Notes: generated from the sequence alone by a model not told the origin. 64,000 bases of DNA from Septoria linicola (GCA_024114885.1 CP099420.1:1550001-1614000), one strand, 5' to 3'. Counted from the first letter of the stretch, positions 42,484 to 55,400 are shown. Translations and numbers: made by a program.

Positions 42484-44937
42484 CGTGTAGAACGTCCTCT
42501 GTGTAGAGCGGTGTTCTGATCTGAACAGTCAAATCGCCTGCTGAAGGCTAGCAACAAAGGCTCAAGAGGAGTTCCGTGAGGAGGACTGCGAAAGAGTGGA
42601 TGTAGTGTGAGGTTGAGCAAAGATCACACTGCCTTGGTGAGCCGATAAGATAGCTCTTCTGCGTATCGCTTACATGCTGTCCTTCCTACGATGCAACACC
42701 CGCCCACTCATGTCGAGCCAGTATCATATCAATCCTGCAAGCCAGTGCAACCGTAGCAGTACAAAGCCGTGAGAACAAGATTTCCCGAGCCATTGAGAGT
42801 GCTTGCCCGCGCTCAAGCTTGCCCAAGCTCCATACAGGCCTCCACTTCTTCGCTTCTAGACGGGACTAGCTTGTAAAGGTTTGCCAGTAGCGAGAGCCAA
42901 GCTCGCTGCTTTTTTGCCGTTCTCCGCGGCAGCTGCGGTACACGAAGAGAAGTCATCACTATTTCCATGATTGTGGATTCATTGACCTAGCTGTTGATAG
43001 GCATTTCACATCGTCCTGGAAGGAATGTGTCTTGCTTTGCGACAGTCGCGCGGTGTCGGGTCTTATGGCTCAGAGAGCTTTCCTCATTTGATCCTCATCA
43101 AGATGTACCCCGCATCAGTGGGCGCGTTCACCATCTTGGGTGGATGACTTGACTTCTTCGGCGTATCGCGGTATCGCAGATAAAGGTCGTCCAGTCGCCA
43201 TCGAGACTGCTGCATACATCGAGAGATCGCAGAACTGGTGTGATGATCGCGACTGGTGAGTTGAAACGGAAGTCAGCGGACTCGACAGTCACGTGCTCTT
43301 CCTCCCTGTCTCCGTGCTTGCACAGGCACGCTGCACCACAGCACCATCGACATCACCTTTAGTCTGACACCGGGTCGGCCTCGTTCTGCTGCACATCATA
43401 GTGTAAGGTACTCCCGCAATATTGCCATGGTAGCACGTACGGTACCTACAGCACGCATGCACAGACTTGTGCAAACTCCGATGGCCATCCAGCATCTTCC
43501 GCGGATTGTAATGTCGGCAGAGCACTTCTAGATACGAATGTCTTTGGTACGCAGCATGTGTAATTGTGTACCTGCAGTAGGAGCAACTACTCCGAAACGC
43601 AATACGGATTGCATTCGAACTTCCACTCACCACCGGACTGTGCGAGTACTGTCAGCACCGGCATGGTACGATCGAATACGGCTACTTCCGAGCGGGCAGT
43701 AGCTTGTGGTGAACAGACACCACTGCAGCTTTCTACACGGTTGGAAAGTCCTGCCAAGATCTCCTGGCCTGTATGAAGTATGGCTGCATCGAAGCGGCCC
43801 AGACGCCCCACCGGGGACCACGAACCTCAGACCCGAGTGCTACAAGAATCTGCCTAGTCTGCCAACATTCTTGGACAGACACTCTGACCTCATAGGCGCA
43901 GGAGTCATAGCATGAGCGAATCTACGTGTGTATGCAGCCCTGAGCATACGTTCTCCCAATCACGAGCAGATGCTGAAGCTATGATTCTGGCTTCGCCATC
44001 GTGCATACAACACTGCCAGCGGATGGCAGACGTGCTTCCGCGTCCTGCATACTGCATGATATGAATTCGCACCGTGGAATTGCCTCACAGCACACCTGCA
44101 CATGGCGATGTTTCGTCCATCACAATGTGATATCGAAACGAGCACATGTTTGTCAATTCTGAGCGTGATGTAGTACGAGCACGGGATGCTAGGACTGCAG
44201 ACCAAGCAGGACAGCTTTGTAGAGCCTGACAGCAGACAGAGAATTCCAGCTCAAGCCCGCGATACCCTAATTCTCCGATACTGCCAGCATCTGCACTGTT
44301 GGACAGTCCTTCTGTCGACCTCAGATATGCTTTGGAATGCGGAGAGGGGTCCAGCACGATGGGGTCATCGACACGAGATATCACACTCCACAATCCGGAT
44401 ATGCTTACTTTGCATGGTGCCTGCAGGAGCCAGAACTTCTAGTCGGTTGCGCAATCAGAGCCCTGATATATGCCTTACTCGGGTCGAATTGCTTTGCATT
44501 TCTGAAAAGCTCTCTACCTGATCTGAGCAGAGTGAAGGCGGCTATCTCAAGCACAATCTAAGACTACGTTACCACTTCCTCATTGAGGAGATTCAAGTGT
44601 TGAGCTGTGCGGTTCAAGACAAACTTTCCGGTACAGTTATACATACTCAGATCTCTCGCGGCGATCTTACCCGAGATGGCGCTCCGCAAGCCACTTGCCA
44701 AAATTTCTCACATGCACACTATCGTGAGACTCCATTGTGCTGGAATGGCTGAACAAACTCTAAGGCATACTAACAAGATTCCTCGCCAGGAACTTCGATT
44801 TCCTCCGGCGAGAGCACATACAAAGGCTCCGACCTTCGCCAACGTTCAGACTGACATGCAGGGCCAGTGTTGTACCCTTCAAGTCCTGGCGCTACCGCAG
44901 CTCAAGACTCCTTTCAGGACACACAACGTCCGATACC
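42484..44937. other. 2.4-kb gene-poor region
   Basis: Only short frames on both strands. No recognisable domain, repeat or RNA gene. The first few hundred bases should contain the phosphatase promoter; the rest looks like non-coding or long-decayed sequence. Confidence 0.45.
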
Positions 44938-45711
44938 ATGCACTCCACAACCACACTACTCAGCCTACCGATAGAGGTCCGGCATATGATCTTGGCCCAG
45001 CTCTTCACCAATGATTGACTATACATCGACCCTTGCATTGAGATATCCCAACTGCAGAAAGCGCAACCAACACCAGCCATACTCAGGACATGCCGCCAGC
45101 TACAGCAAGAGGCAGCTCCTATATACTACAGCAACGTGCAGGTCCATTTCGACATCTGCAAACGTACAGGACCGATCAGTCTCATCAATTGGCTCGAAGG
45201 TGTTGGCGAAGCCAATGCTGTGCTCGTACGCCACTTCAGGATGCGCTGGAACAATTACTGCGACGTCACGCTAGACCTAAGGCGACGTTCTTATACGCCT
45301 GCACCCATCATGACCAAGAATCAACGTGACGCTATACAAATAGACACCTATCAAAAGCGTGTCGCATCCCTTCTGCAGCGGAGCACAGCCAGCGTATCTG
45401 GTCAGGGCGAGCGACTATACCTACCTTTACTTCAGCTGTCGACCATCAACCCCACTATCAGCACGAAGTTCGGTAATGGCCATTCTCTCAGCATCCAAGG
45501 TGTTCCTCTGTCGACAGCAGTTTCCCCAGCCGAATTCTGGGAAATGCATGGAACAGCAGAATTCTGCAGGGTACTATCCAGGAGCCTCTCTGGCCATCTT
45601 GACGACTCGTTAACATTGAGAGGAGCTTTTGGAGGAATTGCGGAAATACTTGAATTCGTGACTTTAGTAGATGAGCACTCTTCGGCGTTGAGGTGGTTGG
45701 GATTTTGGTAG
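44938..45711 (+). pseudogene. 2EXR/F-box-like fungal protein with one in-frame stop
   Basis: ATG at 44938 starts LLSLPIEVRHMILAQLF, the classic opening of fungal 2EXR or F-box-like proteins. The frame meets TGA at 45016-45018 after 26 codons. The same frame then continues for 230 more codons with the expected second landmark of the family (ILRTCRQLQQEAAPIYYSN), followed by HFDICKRTGPISLINWLEGV and a C-terminal region ending LRWLGFW. No frameshift or intron explains the stop. I know of no biochemical function for such proteins; they are numerous and variable in Dothideomycetes and Eurotiomycetes. It is the only recognisable gene in 5 kb. Confidence 0.7.
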
Positions 45712-47687
45712 ACGCAGGTACGCAGCACTGGGAGTGACAGACGTGCGGGCCCAGAAACTGTTGTTGCCGGCATGATGCATGCGAGCAGCGAAGCGGTACC
45801 AAAACAGCTCAATCAAAGCTGCAGTGAAGAACCTGCATTGTCGATATGCGTGGCCGAATGTCACGTATCTTATGTATAATATTGTGAATGACTTGAAGAT
45901 ACCATCATCATATCGTCGGCGATGCGGAAATGTGCAACGTGAGGTCAGAAGAAGCGGCCCGAAGCCCAGCTGCTCATCTTCCGCTGACCAAACCTCGCAC
46001 GCACTTGCACCTCTTTCCTGTCTCGACAATGACATAGATCTACATCAATGCCTTTCGCCTAGCAAATCTCTTAACCATTTCCCATCAGCTCTGCACCCTG
46101 AAGCAAAATCCGAAGACCACTTCTGGCAGTAAGAAGATCCTCAACCTTCATCACAAACTCACTCCACCGGCTTCACGTTCCGCCACTGCCGACAAATGAG
46201 ACATGCAGCTCTTCAAGATAATGACCGCACTTGGCTTGCAGCCGGATGCCGCTCATTGTTATTTTGAGGCATTACCCCGAGAGGAATAGTTCAGACCGGA
46301 CGTTACCAGCACGTTGGAGACTCTCAATGGTGCTCGTATTCCACATGTGTCCAGGCACAGCGTACAAGGCTAAATGGTCCACGAGCAGACTGGCCAAGGG
46401 GAAGCGCAGAGTGCCACCATGATGCATCACAAAATGGAGCGATTGCCTGATGGTCTCAATGGCTTAGTCTCTCATTGCGAAACAGAGCGCGCTTTGTCGA
46501 TGGAATTCTTGAGGTCAGCAGCGATCGTCAAGGACACGGAAGCATGCGTGTTCACAAGCAAGTGCCGGTAAGTTCAGCATAAAGGCCTATGCCGAGAGCT
46601 GGAAGGCAACGTGCACGACCCAAAGGTTCTGACTTGCACGACCATCATCGTGAACGAACAGCTCACGCGGACAGCGATGTTCGTGTTACATTTTAAAATT
46701 CATCCTAGACCTTGCGTTAGCGAAAGACCTGTAAGAAGTCTTCACAACTTCAATTGATGTCCTGATCGTGACTCGCTGAGACAGCACTACCACCAGGCAT
46801 CTGCACTCACTCCAAATCAGCACAGTCCATCGGTTCGCCGATCACACATGATTCTTCCGATCGCCCTGTCTCAAAACCGTTGTCGTGACCACAACGCCAT
46901 CACGTCCGAGTATAGTGGAAGACCAGAACTCAGCTCAGCTCGACACTTATTGGTACGGCCCGGTATACAGTTGATACTGCCTCTGGTCGGCGCCGTTGAT
47001 ATTCGTCATGCACGCGAAGACTCACGTCGAGTTACCTCTTTGGGACCGTCCCTTCTGAGACCTGCACAAAGCCAAATAGAGACCATATGTGACTTGCGCT
47101 AAGCGAGCATTGCGCTAAGCGAGCATGGACAGGCATTTATCAAAGTCTTTCCTGAGATCCTCGCCAGCTCGATAGCACAACATCGGAGCGATGGTGCCGT
47201 GGTGCCTATTCATTCCATATCATCAGATTGTAAGTCTCCAGCGCTCCAATGTATATGCATAGTGAACCGCATAGGTTTGAATTGGCAAGCAGGAGGCTCA
47301 TGGAGACATGAGTCAGCAGTGGGTTCTTGTGTAAGCTCAACAGCCAGACTGACTGGCAAAGCAAAGGCATCGCATTAGCATACAGCATAAAGCATGACCA
47401 CGTTAAGAGATACTCTCATATTATATCCATAAAACGCAATAAGGACTCGGACAAATCAGCTCTTGATTCCTCGCATCGGCCGTCATCGTAAACAATCATA
47501 ATTCAAGGAACCTCCCATTTCTTTCTCCAGTCGTGTTGACAGGGCCGTAGTAAACAATGCCGTGATGCACAGCGCTGAATCAATGTATTCAGCAGAACCA
47601 CCAAGAAGGGCTGTCGTCAACTCGTCAAGCCATCAACTGTTCGTGTCGCGTTGTGCCGGTCAGATAGGGTGCCCAGCGAAGGTGTCT
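45712..47687. other. 2-kb gene-poor region with a 16-bp tandem duplication
   Basis: No supported gene. A perfect tandem pair of a 16-base unit (TTGCGCTAAGCGAGCA) lies at 47094-47125. The right end should hold the forkhead gene's 3' UTR. Confidence 0.45.
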
Positions 47688-50106
47688 CTACCACCTACTG
47701 GTCGCACTCCGTCCAAGTACAGGTCGCGCCGGTGGTCCCATGGCGGACTTTCTGACTGGACTGCCTGTTGATCGATCAGGAGCTGCCAATGGTGCAGACT
47801 GACCAATCTTGCCAAAGTCTTGGAAGAGGTCAATTGCTTCTTCGCTACCATCGCTGTTCAGCTCCACTCCAAACAGGTCGGCGACCTCTTTGTTGCTCAT
47901 ACTTTGTGCAGGCAAGTTTTCTGCACCGAGGCCGACATCCATCCATTTCATGTCGTCATGGGCACTCGTCGTCGGAACCTCATGTGATTGTTTCAGAGGC
48001 GATCCCACGCTGAATTTAGCGGGTGACTTCAGAGATTTGCTAAGGAACGGAGACAGTGAGAACGGGCTGTTGTTCGTTGGCGGGAGCATAAGCGCATTGT
48101 TGCTCTTTGCGGTGCCTGTGACATCAGCCAGAATGCCGGTACTGGTTACAGCTCGGACCAGGGATGGGCGCCTGTTGCTACGCTTTTCTGGTGACCCACG
48201 AGCTGCAATATCTTCTTGAGGCTGATCGATGAATATATCGAAGGCGGCATTGTTGAAGTTGTATGCCACACTTGGACTGTCAGCGGCGGGCCGCCATGGT
48301 GTCTTGCTGGCTTTGTAGGGTGATATGAAGGGTGTCAGCCCGACCGGCCCGTCTTCGCTAAGTGTGAAGGCAGGGCTCCATGTGCTAGCCTCTGGTATCG
48401 GGCTAAAGGTCTTGGCTGGAGAACCCAATAGAGCCCGAACACGGTTGCGGTGGTCTTGCAGGTTTGTATTCGGCGATGCAGCTGGGTTAGGCCTTGCTGG
48501 TCGCTTGAAGATGACTGCTGGTGTAAGCGGGTTGTCCTCTTGGCGAGTAGGAGAAGAGCCGAAGTTGCCAGGCAGGCCGTGGAATCGATGCTGGTCCTTG
48601 ATCGGGCTGTCAAATGACGAGCTTCGTATTCTCGCGATTTCAGCCTCAGCGCGGCCTTTCTTGATGCGATGGCTGCGCACATCAGTCTCAGAGGCGAGAG
48701 CATGTGCAGCGCCACGGGCGGCGGAAGACTCTATTGATGACCAGTATCCACTGTCACCGAGCCCGCCGGTCTTTCGTCGTCGGCTGCCAGATCTGCTCGA
48801 AGGCTGGTGGCGAAACTCTACAGGAGGAGTTCCATTACGGTGCGTGTTGAATGTAGGTGGGGACGAACCAAGGTCGGCGGGGGGTGGAGGCGACGAGCGC
48901 AAGTGAACAGGAGGCGGTGGCATCGCGACAGCATCTTCGTCCCGCTCGTCCTCCTGCAGGGCAGGGTCTGAAGCGGGGATGGTTCCATCAGAGCTCAGCT
49001 CGGCCTCATCTGGAAACTTGGCAGAGTCGATGTCCTTTTGGTCAGGCTTCCTAGATGAAGAAGGTCCCAAGCTGAAGTTACCGATTGCAGGTGTGCTACC
49101 TTGTCTATAGTTGACAGGATCTGACGTTGGAGGCAGTGGCATGCCATGTGTATACGAAGAGCCATCAGGCATCTTTCGCATGGGCTGCTTTTTACCCAGC
49201 AGGAATGGGCGCTCTTGTCCGGGCTGGATAGCCCAGTAGTTGCCTTTGCCTGGATCGTCCTTTGGGCGCTCCTGTTTGATGAAGTTCTTGTTGAGACTAA
49301 GATTGTGGCGGATGCTGTTTTGCCAGCCACCTTCGGATCCTCTGTAAAAGGCAAAGTTACCTGAGATCCACTTGTATATCTGTGCTAGTGTAAGCCGCCG
49401 ATTTGGCGACCGTAGAATCGCCATGCCAATGAGTTCTGCATAGCTGTGAGGTGGCTTCGAGCCATCATCTGAGAGTGCCGGTAGATCCTCTGGTCTTGGT
49501 AAGTCTGAACCTGACTCGTCTCTGGTGGTTTTCTGCTTCTTTGCACTCTGATTCAATGGGGCCTGTGGTGAGACGCGTGTTAGCAATATAGTACGGTAGA
49601 TATGACTGTACACTACTTACCGATTCCATGAGTCCCCGCTTGAGCGGGGCCTTGTATCCGTAGTCCACCTCATGGTATGGCGGAATGGTCATATCCCCAA
49701 ATGACGCGCCTTCGTATGTGTTCTCCTTGTCGTGGACGGTCGAGTACTGTGGATACAGGCTCTTGTCCAGTTTGGGCGCGACTTGGTGGTACATGGCGTA
49801 GAAGCCACCGTCTTTTGTCGGCGAGTCTGTCTGAAATTTTGAGGTATGGCGAGGTGGAGATAGTCGGAAGTCTGTGAGTTGGTGTGAGCTCCTCGATCGA
49901 AGAGGGGAACTGTGCTTCTTCGACGGCGACGAGCCTGGTCGACTGTGAGTGGATGGGTTGAGTTGGACGTTAGACTTGTTCGAGCTATCGCTGAGTGGAC
50001 CAGCTCCGAGTGCATTAATCAATGCCGTCTCTATGTCGTCCGAGGTGTTCTTGGAGTCCTTCCAGATCTCCAGGGCGGCGCCGGCTTTCTGTCGCGTCGC
50101 AGCCAT
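47688..50106 (-). CDS. Forkhead transcription factor (Hcm1/Sep1-like)
   Basis: Exons 50106-49621 and 49562-47688 (58-nt intron GTAAGT...ACCACAG) give 786 residues; the start is the MAATRQKAG methionine. A single forkhead domain lies at about residues 198-275: KPPHSYAELIGMAIL, the wing/helix-3 WQNSIRHNLSLNKNFIK, and GKGNYW. No FHA domain is visible, which argues against Fkh1/Fkh2 and for the Hcm1/Sep1 type. The rest is long, disordered and rich in Ser-Pro and Thr-Pro sites (many SSPP, SPTK, SPEK), as expected for a CDK-regulated cell-cycle activator. It would bind forkhead sites in the nucleus. Targets cannot be derived here. No frame damage. Confidence 0.9.
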
Positions 50107-51136
50107 CTGCAAGCAGCGAAAACAGCTGCACAAGGCAGCTATGTATGCTTCAACTGCTATACGACGCGTAAATCGCGTGGAATGGCGGTTGGTAGGGATC
50201 CGTGGGAATTGCAAACGTCGTCTCTGCAATGGGATCGCTGTATCCAAGTACGTCGGTTAGAAGCGGTGGCAGTGTCGATCCAGTCACGAAAGGAGATTTC
50301 CTGAAGTGCGAAGATGCCGGTAGATTTCTGAATGGGAGACGCATTAGTATGGCTGCAATACTTGGTTGTAGCGTTGGGCTGAAGTTGAATGCCTTGGTCA
50401 AGAAGAGCAAGGATTTGAGGGCCGTCCGTCCGTGCTGTCGTTTGTCGCGCCGGCAAAGAAACGGCAACTGTGGAAACTCTCACCTAGGGTCGATGATCGC
50501 GCGGACAAGATCGCAATGTAGCTGCAAAAAGCTCAATGGCACGAACAGAGTAGAAGAGAGCGCCAAATCCGCCGCGTGCGAGGAGTGCGCGAGGAGAGGG
50601 AGTTTTCGTGCAACCGACCTCGAGCTGGAAAGCCTTGGATGCAACAAGAGGTGAGCGCGGGGCGGATCCAAATGTGAGGGACGTGTCGGACAGAGGTCAC
50701 GCTGCCAGCTCTGATTCGTGTTTAGAGGCGCCGCCCACGCAAGGAATCTGAAGCGATCGAACGTGCAAGATTGAGAGACTGATATCGAATCAAATTTTCC
50801 ACCCGGAGATCATTCCAAGAGCCAAGGACGATCAGCTATAGACTCAACGATGAAGAAATGTAAAAAGTCTTCGTGAACGAACGGCTTGTAGGTGGACTGC
50901 TTCTGCCTGCAGTTTCATGTTGATTCGGGTGCGACAAGGAAGTGCGCCCGAATGACGCACCTTCCATCACGAAAACGCGTCCAAGCCACCTCCTCACGTG
51001 CTGCTTGCTCCTCTCTCCACGCATTGACTTGTGTTAGCCTTGCATTGATCAGACCCGCAATCCGATCGTGCAATACCACATACCTGGGAACCGTCATGGC
51101 AGTTGAGTACGACTGCTGATATCTCATCTCGGAAGA
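50107..51136. other. Intergenic upstream of forkhead gene
   Basis: About 1 kb with only short frames. It should contain the forkhead promoter and possibly the unidentified 5' exon of the Lys/Ser-rich gene. An ATG at 51096 opens only seven codons before a stop. Confidence 0.4.
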
Positions 51137-52138
51137 GTGGCAAACCATATTGACGAGCACAACAGCAGCGTGGTACCAGCCGTTGAGGGCCGAGAAGTCA
51201 AACGCAAGCCCAAAATGAGGAAATCTAGCATTAAGACAACCACTTGTGGCGACGCAGATGTTGCACAAGCTCTCGAAATAGATTCTGAAGTCCAGACTAT
51301 GGACAAGAAGGCTGTCAAAAGAGAGCGTTCAGCTCGAAAGAAAGCTCATCGCGAAGCTGCCAAGCAAGAGTCAAATGTCCAAGTGCCTGCAAACAATGGA
51401 GCCTCTTAGGAAGAGCCCGGCGAAGGCGGCACTTCGAATGCTAGTTCAGCAACGGTCGCTGAGAACACGACCAGCACCAAAGAGCAGACTACCAAGAAGC
51501 AGAAAACCATCAACTCAACCTCCAAGAAGGAGAAAGCCGTGAAGGCAGAGCCCGTCAAGGAGAGCACTAGCGGCCCAGACACCAACATCGGCGGAAAGCC
51601 GAAGAAGAAGTCGAGAAGACTCAAAAAGGACACGACCATTCGACAGCACTTTGAAGACTGTAAAGCTGCTCAGCAGGTGAGTGGCGCCAAAGGTACTACA
51701 GCGTCAACCGCCGCACCCAGCTCTCCATTGGGCTCGTCGCTCAGCCATCTTCCATCATCTCCAGCACAGCCCGCTCTCAAGAAGAGCAAGAGAAATGTGA
51801 TAGTAGAGCACCAGGCTTCAGACGGGCCACCAGAGCAGCAGCCGCTCAGCAAGAAAGAAACTGTAAAGGTAGGTGGCGCCAAAGGTACTATAGCAGCAAG
51901 CACTGCACCCAGCTCTCCTTTGAGCTCGGCTCTTACAGATATGCCGACGTCTCCAACGCAGCGTATTCTCAAAAAGACCAAGAGGAAGGCGGTGGCAGAG
52001 GACTCAGCTTCAGATGAGCCACCAGAGCAGCAGCCGATCATCAAGAAGAAGCGTAGCAAGCACGGCAAGACCGCCAAATCTGCCATACGCGAGGCTGAAC
52101 CGAAGTCCAGTTCTTCTTGGGCCGGATTCAGTGACTGA
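51137..52138 (+). pseudogene. Lys/Ser-rich nuclear-type protein with internal repeat and one in-frame TAG
   Basis: One frame of about 333 codons is open from upstream of 51137 to TGA at 52136-52138, except for TAG at 51407-51409. Sequence character is the same on both sides: Lys, Ser, Glu, Thr-rich with basic clusters (KKKSRRLKK, KKKRSKHGK) that look like nuclear localisation signals. No ATG is at the left end, so a 5' exon is missing or the start is the internal ATG at 51215. The C-terminal half holds two 64-codon tandem units (from 51677 and 51869) sharing GAKGT, APSSPL, SSPAQ/TSPTQ, LKK[S/T]KR and PPEQQP. I do not recognise a family. A spliced form that removes the stop is possible. Confidence 0.5.
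51677..52060 (+). repeat. 192-bp imperfect tandem repeat with donor-like borders
   Basis: Unit 1 is 51677-51868 and unit 2 is 51869-52060. Both begin right after a CAG or AAG with a donor consensus, GTGAGT in unit 1 and GTAGGT in unit 2, followed by the shared GGCGCCAAAGGTACTA. In each a CAG acceptor candidate occurs 93 bases on (51767-51769 and 51959-51961). The repeat keeps frame and translates to two similar 64-residue segments, so it may be an exon-plus-intron duplication or a coding repeat. Confidence 0.65.
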
Positions 52139-52486
52139 GCACTTCTTAAATGAATGGGCGTGCAAGGAGACACATGCAAAGCATCGACTGCGGCAATCAG
52201 TGTTCTGAAGACGATAGTCTTCCTCGTACTCACGGGTGGTGCAGAGACGCTCGCAATCTGTCAGGTATGCTTCAGATTAAACCAATCAGTCAGATTGCCT
52301 CTATCGGTGTATGTAAACAGTAAAACACAAAAAAGCTTGCTTTGCTGGAGCCTCATATCTCCATCATCGGCCGCTGGTGCCACGACTCATGCTCAAAATC
52401 ATTTTCAAGCCTTCTCAAACGCCGTATATGACCCAGGTGTAGAAATACATGGTTCCCTGCAGCAGTTCCTAATCTGCCGCAATGTT
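52139..52486. other. Convergent 3' intergenic region
   Basis: About 350 bases between the Lys/Ser-rich gene (+) and INO80 (-), holding their 3' UTRs. Nothing else seen. Confidence 0.5.
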
Positions 52487-55400
52487 TTACACTTCGCCAT
52501 CAACCACAGCAAGTCTCTGCTTGACTGTCTTGGCCTTCTTACTCGTGCCCTTGCGCTTCTTCGCGGGTGGCTCATCGCCCGTGATAGGTGTTGCGGCACC
52601 CGATGGCTCGTGACTTGGGCCGTCATCGAACTTGCCTTCGCCTGCAAAATAGTCAGTAAGTTGTCCAGAGTTGATACTTGTATCTTTCTGCTCACCTTCA
52701 TGATACATGTCATCCATAGATACCTCCTTGCCGCCCTTCTTTGCGTTCTTGCGCTTGCGCTTGCCGCCGGTCTTCGCATCTTCATCAGCTAGCTCAGCTT
52801 CACGGCGCTCAATTTGTTCAGCTTCGTCGTCATCAGCCAGCCACATGGCCATTTCTTTGCTGCGACTTGTCTCCTTGGGACGGTTTGTAAAGTCCACGCC
52901 TTGACCAGCTTGGCCAGTAATGACAACACGTTGCACCTCTTCTTTCTGCAATGCGCGCTTCCGAATACGTTCTTCAATGGTGTTTCTCGTGATGAGTCGG
53001 TACACCGTGACTTGTCTGGTTTGACCAAGACGATGAGCACGGTCCATGGCCTGCGAGTCGATCGTCGGATTCCAATCAGAGTCGTAGAAGATGACAGTGT
53101 CAGCGGCAACAAGGTTGATACCGAGACCACCGGCACGAGTGGACAGCAGGAAGATGAAGATGCTAGGGTCGGACTGGAAGGCGGCGACAGTGTCACGGCG
53201 ATCCTCAAGCTTTGTTGATCCATCCAGACGGCAGTACTTGTAATTGCGATACGTCAGATATTCCTCCATGAGATCGATCATGCGTGTCATCTGGAAGTAA
53301 AGCAATACGCGGTGACCGCCTGCTTTGAGTTGTCGAAGAAGCTGGTCCAGTTTCGCGAGCTTACCAGAGTCGGTGACAAAGCGGCGCATTGATGGCACTT
53401 GAATCTTCGTATAGCGCTGCTTTTCGTTTTCGGGGCGAGGAAGCAGGTTCGTGACTGGGTATTTCGAGGCAGGGAGCTTTGCTTGAAGTAAAGCTCGTTC
53501 CGTGTTATAATCGATCGGGTACAGAGCGCGACGAGCAGGAACATTGAAGAACGCCGTCTCTTGCTCTGCCTGAGCACGCTGAGAGGCGCACACAAGCTCA
53601 ATCGGCGGTGCATTGGCTTTGGGCAGATAACCAGGCTCAATGACACTGTAGCCTTTCTCCTCGGTAGCGATTTGCGAGATATTGAACAGCTTACTGAGGT
53701 GACCGTCGTTCGTCACTTTCGTCGACGCGCGGCGAGCGTTGCGCTGAACGATGTTGAGCATGTCATGAACCGGAGTCCAGCCATGATTCTCCTTGTTCTC
53801 GTCGTCATCATCATAGGCGACTTGCAGCTTGCTGCTCCGATCGTCCTCTTTGGCCAGTTCGACCACACGTTCAATAAGTGATCGTCGAGCTGTGAGAACG
53901 ACCTCGGTGGCGGACTGATCCACAAAACGTAGCCAAGAGAAGCTTTGCGATCCTATCTGGCTGCTTCGAATGTGCTGCTCGTTCCAGACACTGAGCTCGT
54001 TTGTCAGCCACTTGTTCCTCCAGCCGGCCTGCTGGTTCTCTGGGCCTGCGATGTCCAATCTACCCGGCCCATCTCCCACGAAGGTCGGCAGCCAGTAGTC
54101 AATCATGTTGCGCACGCCGTACGCTACATTGACGCTATGACCCTCGCGCATGAATGAGGCTGTTTCAGCATAGTACGAGATTGCCAGAGGACTGACGGTA
54201 TCTGCACGCTCAAACAGGTCAGGATGGTTGCACACTTTTCGGAATTGCATTACCAAGTTCATCAGCGTAGCAGTGTCCTGGTCATCACCACCTGCGGCTT
54301 TCTCGATCAGGTCCATGAGGCTGATTTTGTTCCGGAGGTTTGTGTAGTAGGCGCGCTGTCTGTACGTGAGATCGCAGAAGACGTCCTCTTCAATCTTGTC
54401 TCCAAGCTCTTTCTGCACATGCTTCTTGATACGCCGAAGCATGAAGGGTTTCAGGATCATGTGTAGACGCTTCAATTGATCCTCATTGAGCTTGGAATTC
54501 GACTGGGCATGGCTCTCGATGTCTTTGGAGAACCACTCGGAGAACTCATCGTGATTGTCGAACAGCGAAGGCATGATAAAGTGGAGCAAAGCCCACAGTT
54601 CCTGCATGTTGTTCTGAATAGGCGTACCGGTAAGCAGCAAGCGATTGCGACAGTGGAAGTTGAGCAGCGATTTCCAGCGGGACGACTGCGAGGATTTGAT
54701 TGCCTGAGCCTCATCCAGGATCATGTACTGCCACTTGACTTTCTGGAAGTAAGCCGTGTCCTGCACCACCAGCTGATATGAGGTGACAAGTACGTGGAAA
54801 GGACTGTCACGGTTGTAGGTGATGTGTTTGCGATCCCAGAACTTTCGCAGCACTTTGCGGTCTTTTGCAGATCCCCAATATGGTAGCACTTTCAGTGTCG
54901 GCACGAATTTGGCAATCTCCTGCTGCCAGTTGTGCAATGTACTTGCTGGTGCAATGACCAAGAATGGTCCCCAGATATCGTGCATCTCTGCGAGATATGC
55001 CATGACGGAGATGGATTGTACGGTCTTGCCGAGACCCATCTCGTCTGCAAGAATACCGTTGATGCCCTGCTCATACAGGTTGACCAACCAGTTGAGCCCC
55101 TTCAGTTGATACTCTTTGAGTTGACAAGAGAGCATCTTGGGTTGCGAGACATCCATTGTCTGAAGCGAAGTCGGGTTCTGGAAGTTCATCTCGCCTTCAT
55201 CGAAGTTGGCCTGTGCAGTGGCGAGGTCCTCTCCATCTTCTTCGTCTGACTTGTCTGGCTTGTTGAAGGCTCGTGCCTTGTCCTGTGCCTCCTTCAGGGC
55301 GTTCTGAGCATTGGCCATAGCAGCCTCCTGGAGGGCGGTTTCATCTTCGGCATCGAAGTCCAGGTCCTCGAAATTCGTGACCTTTTTGCCCAGGTTGGCC

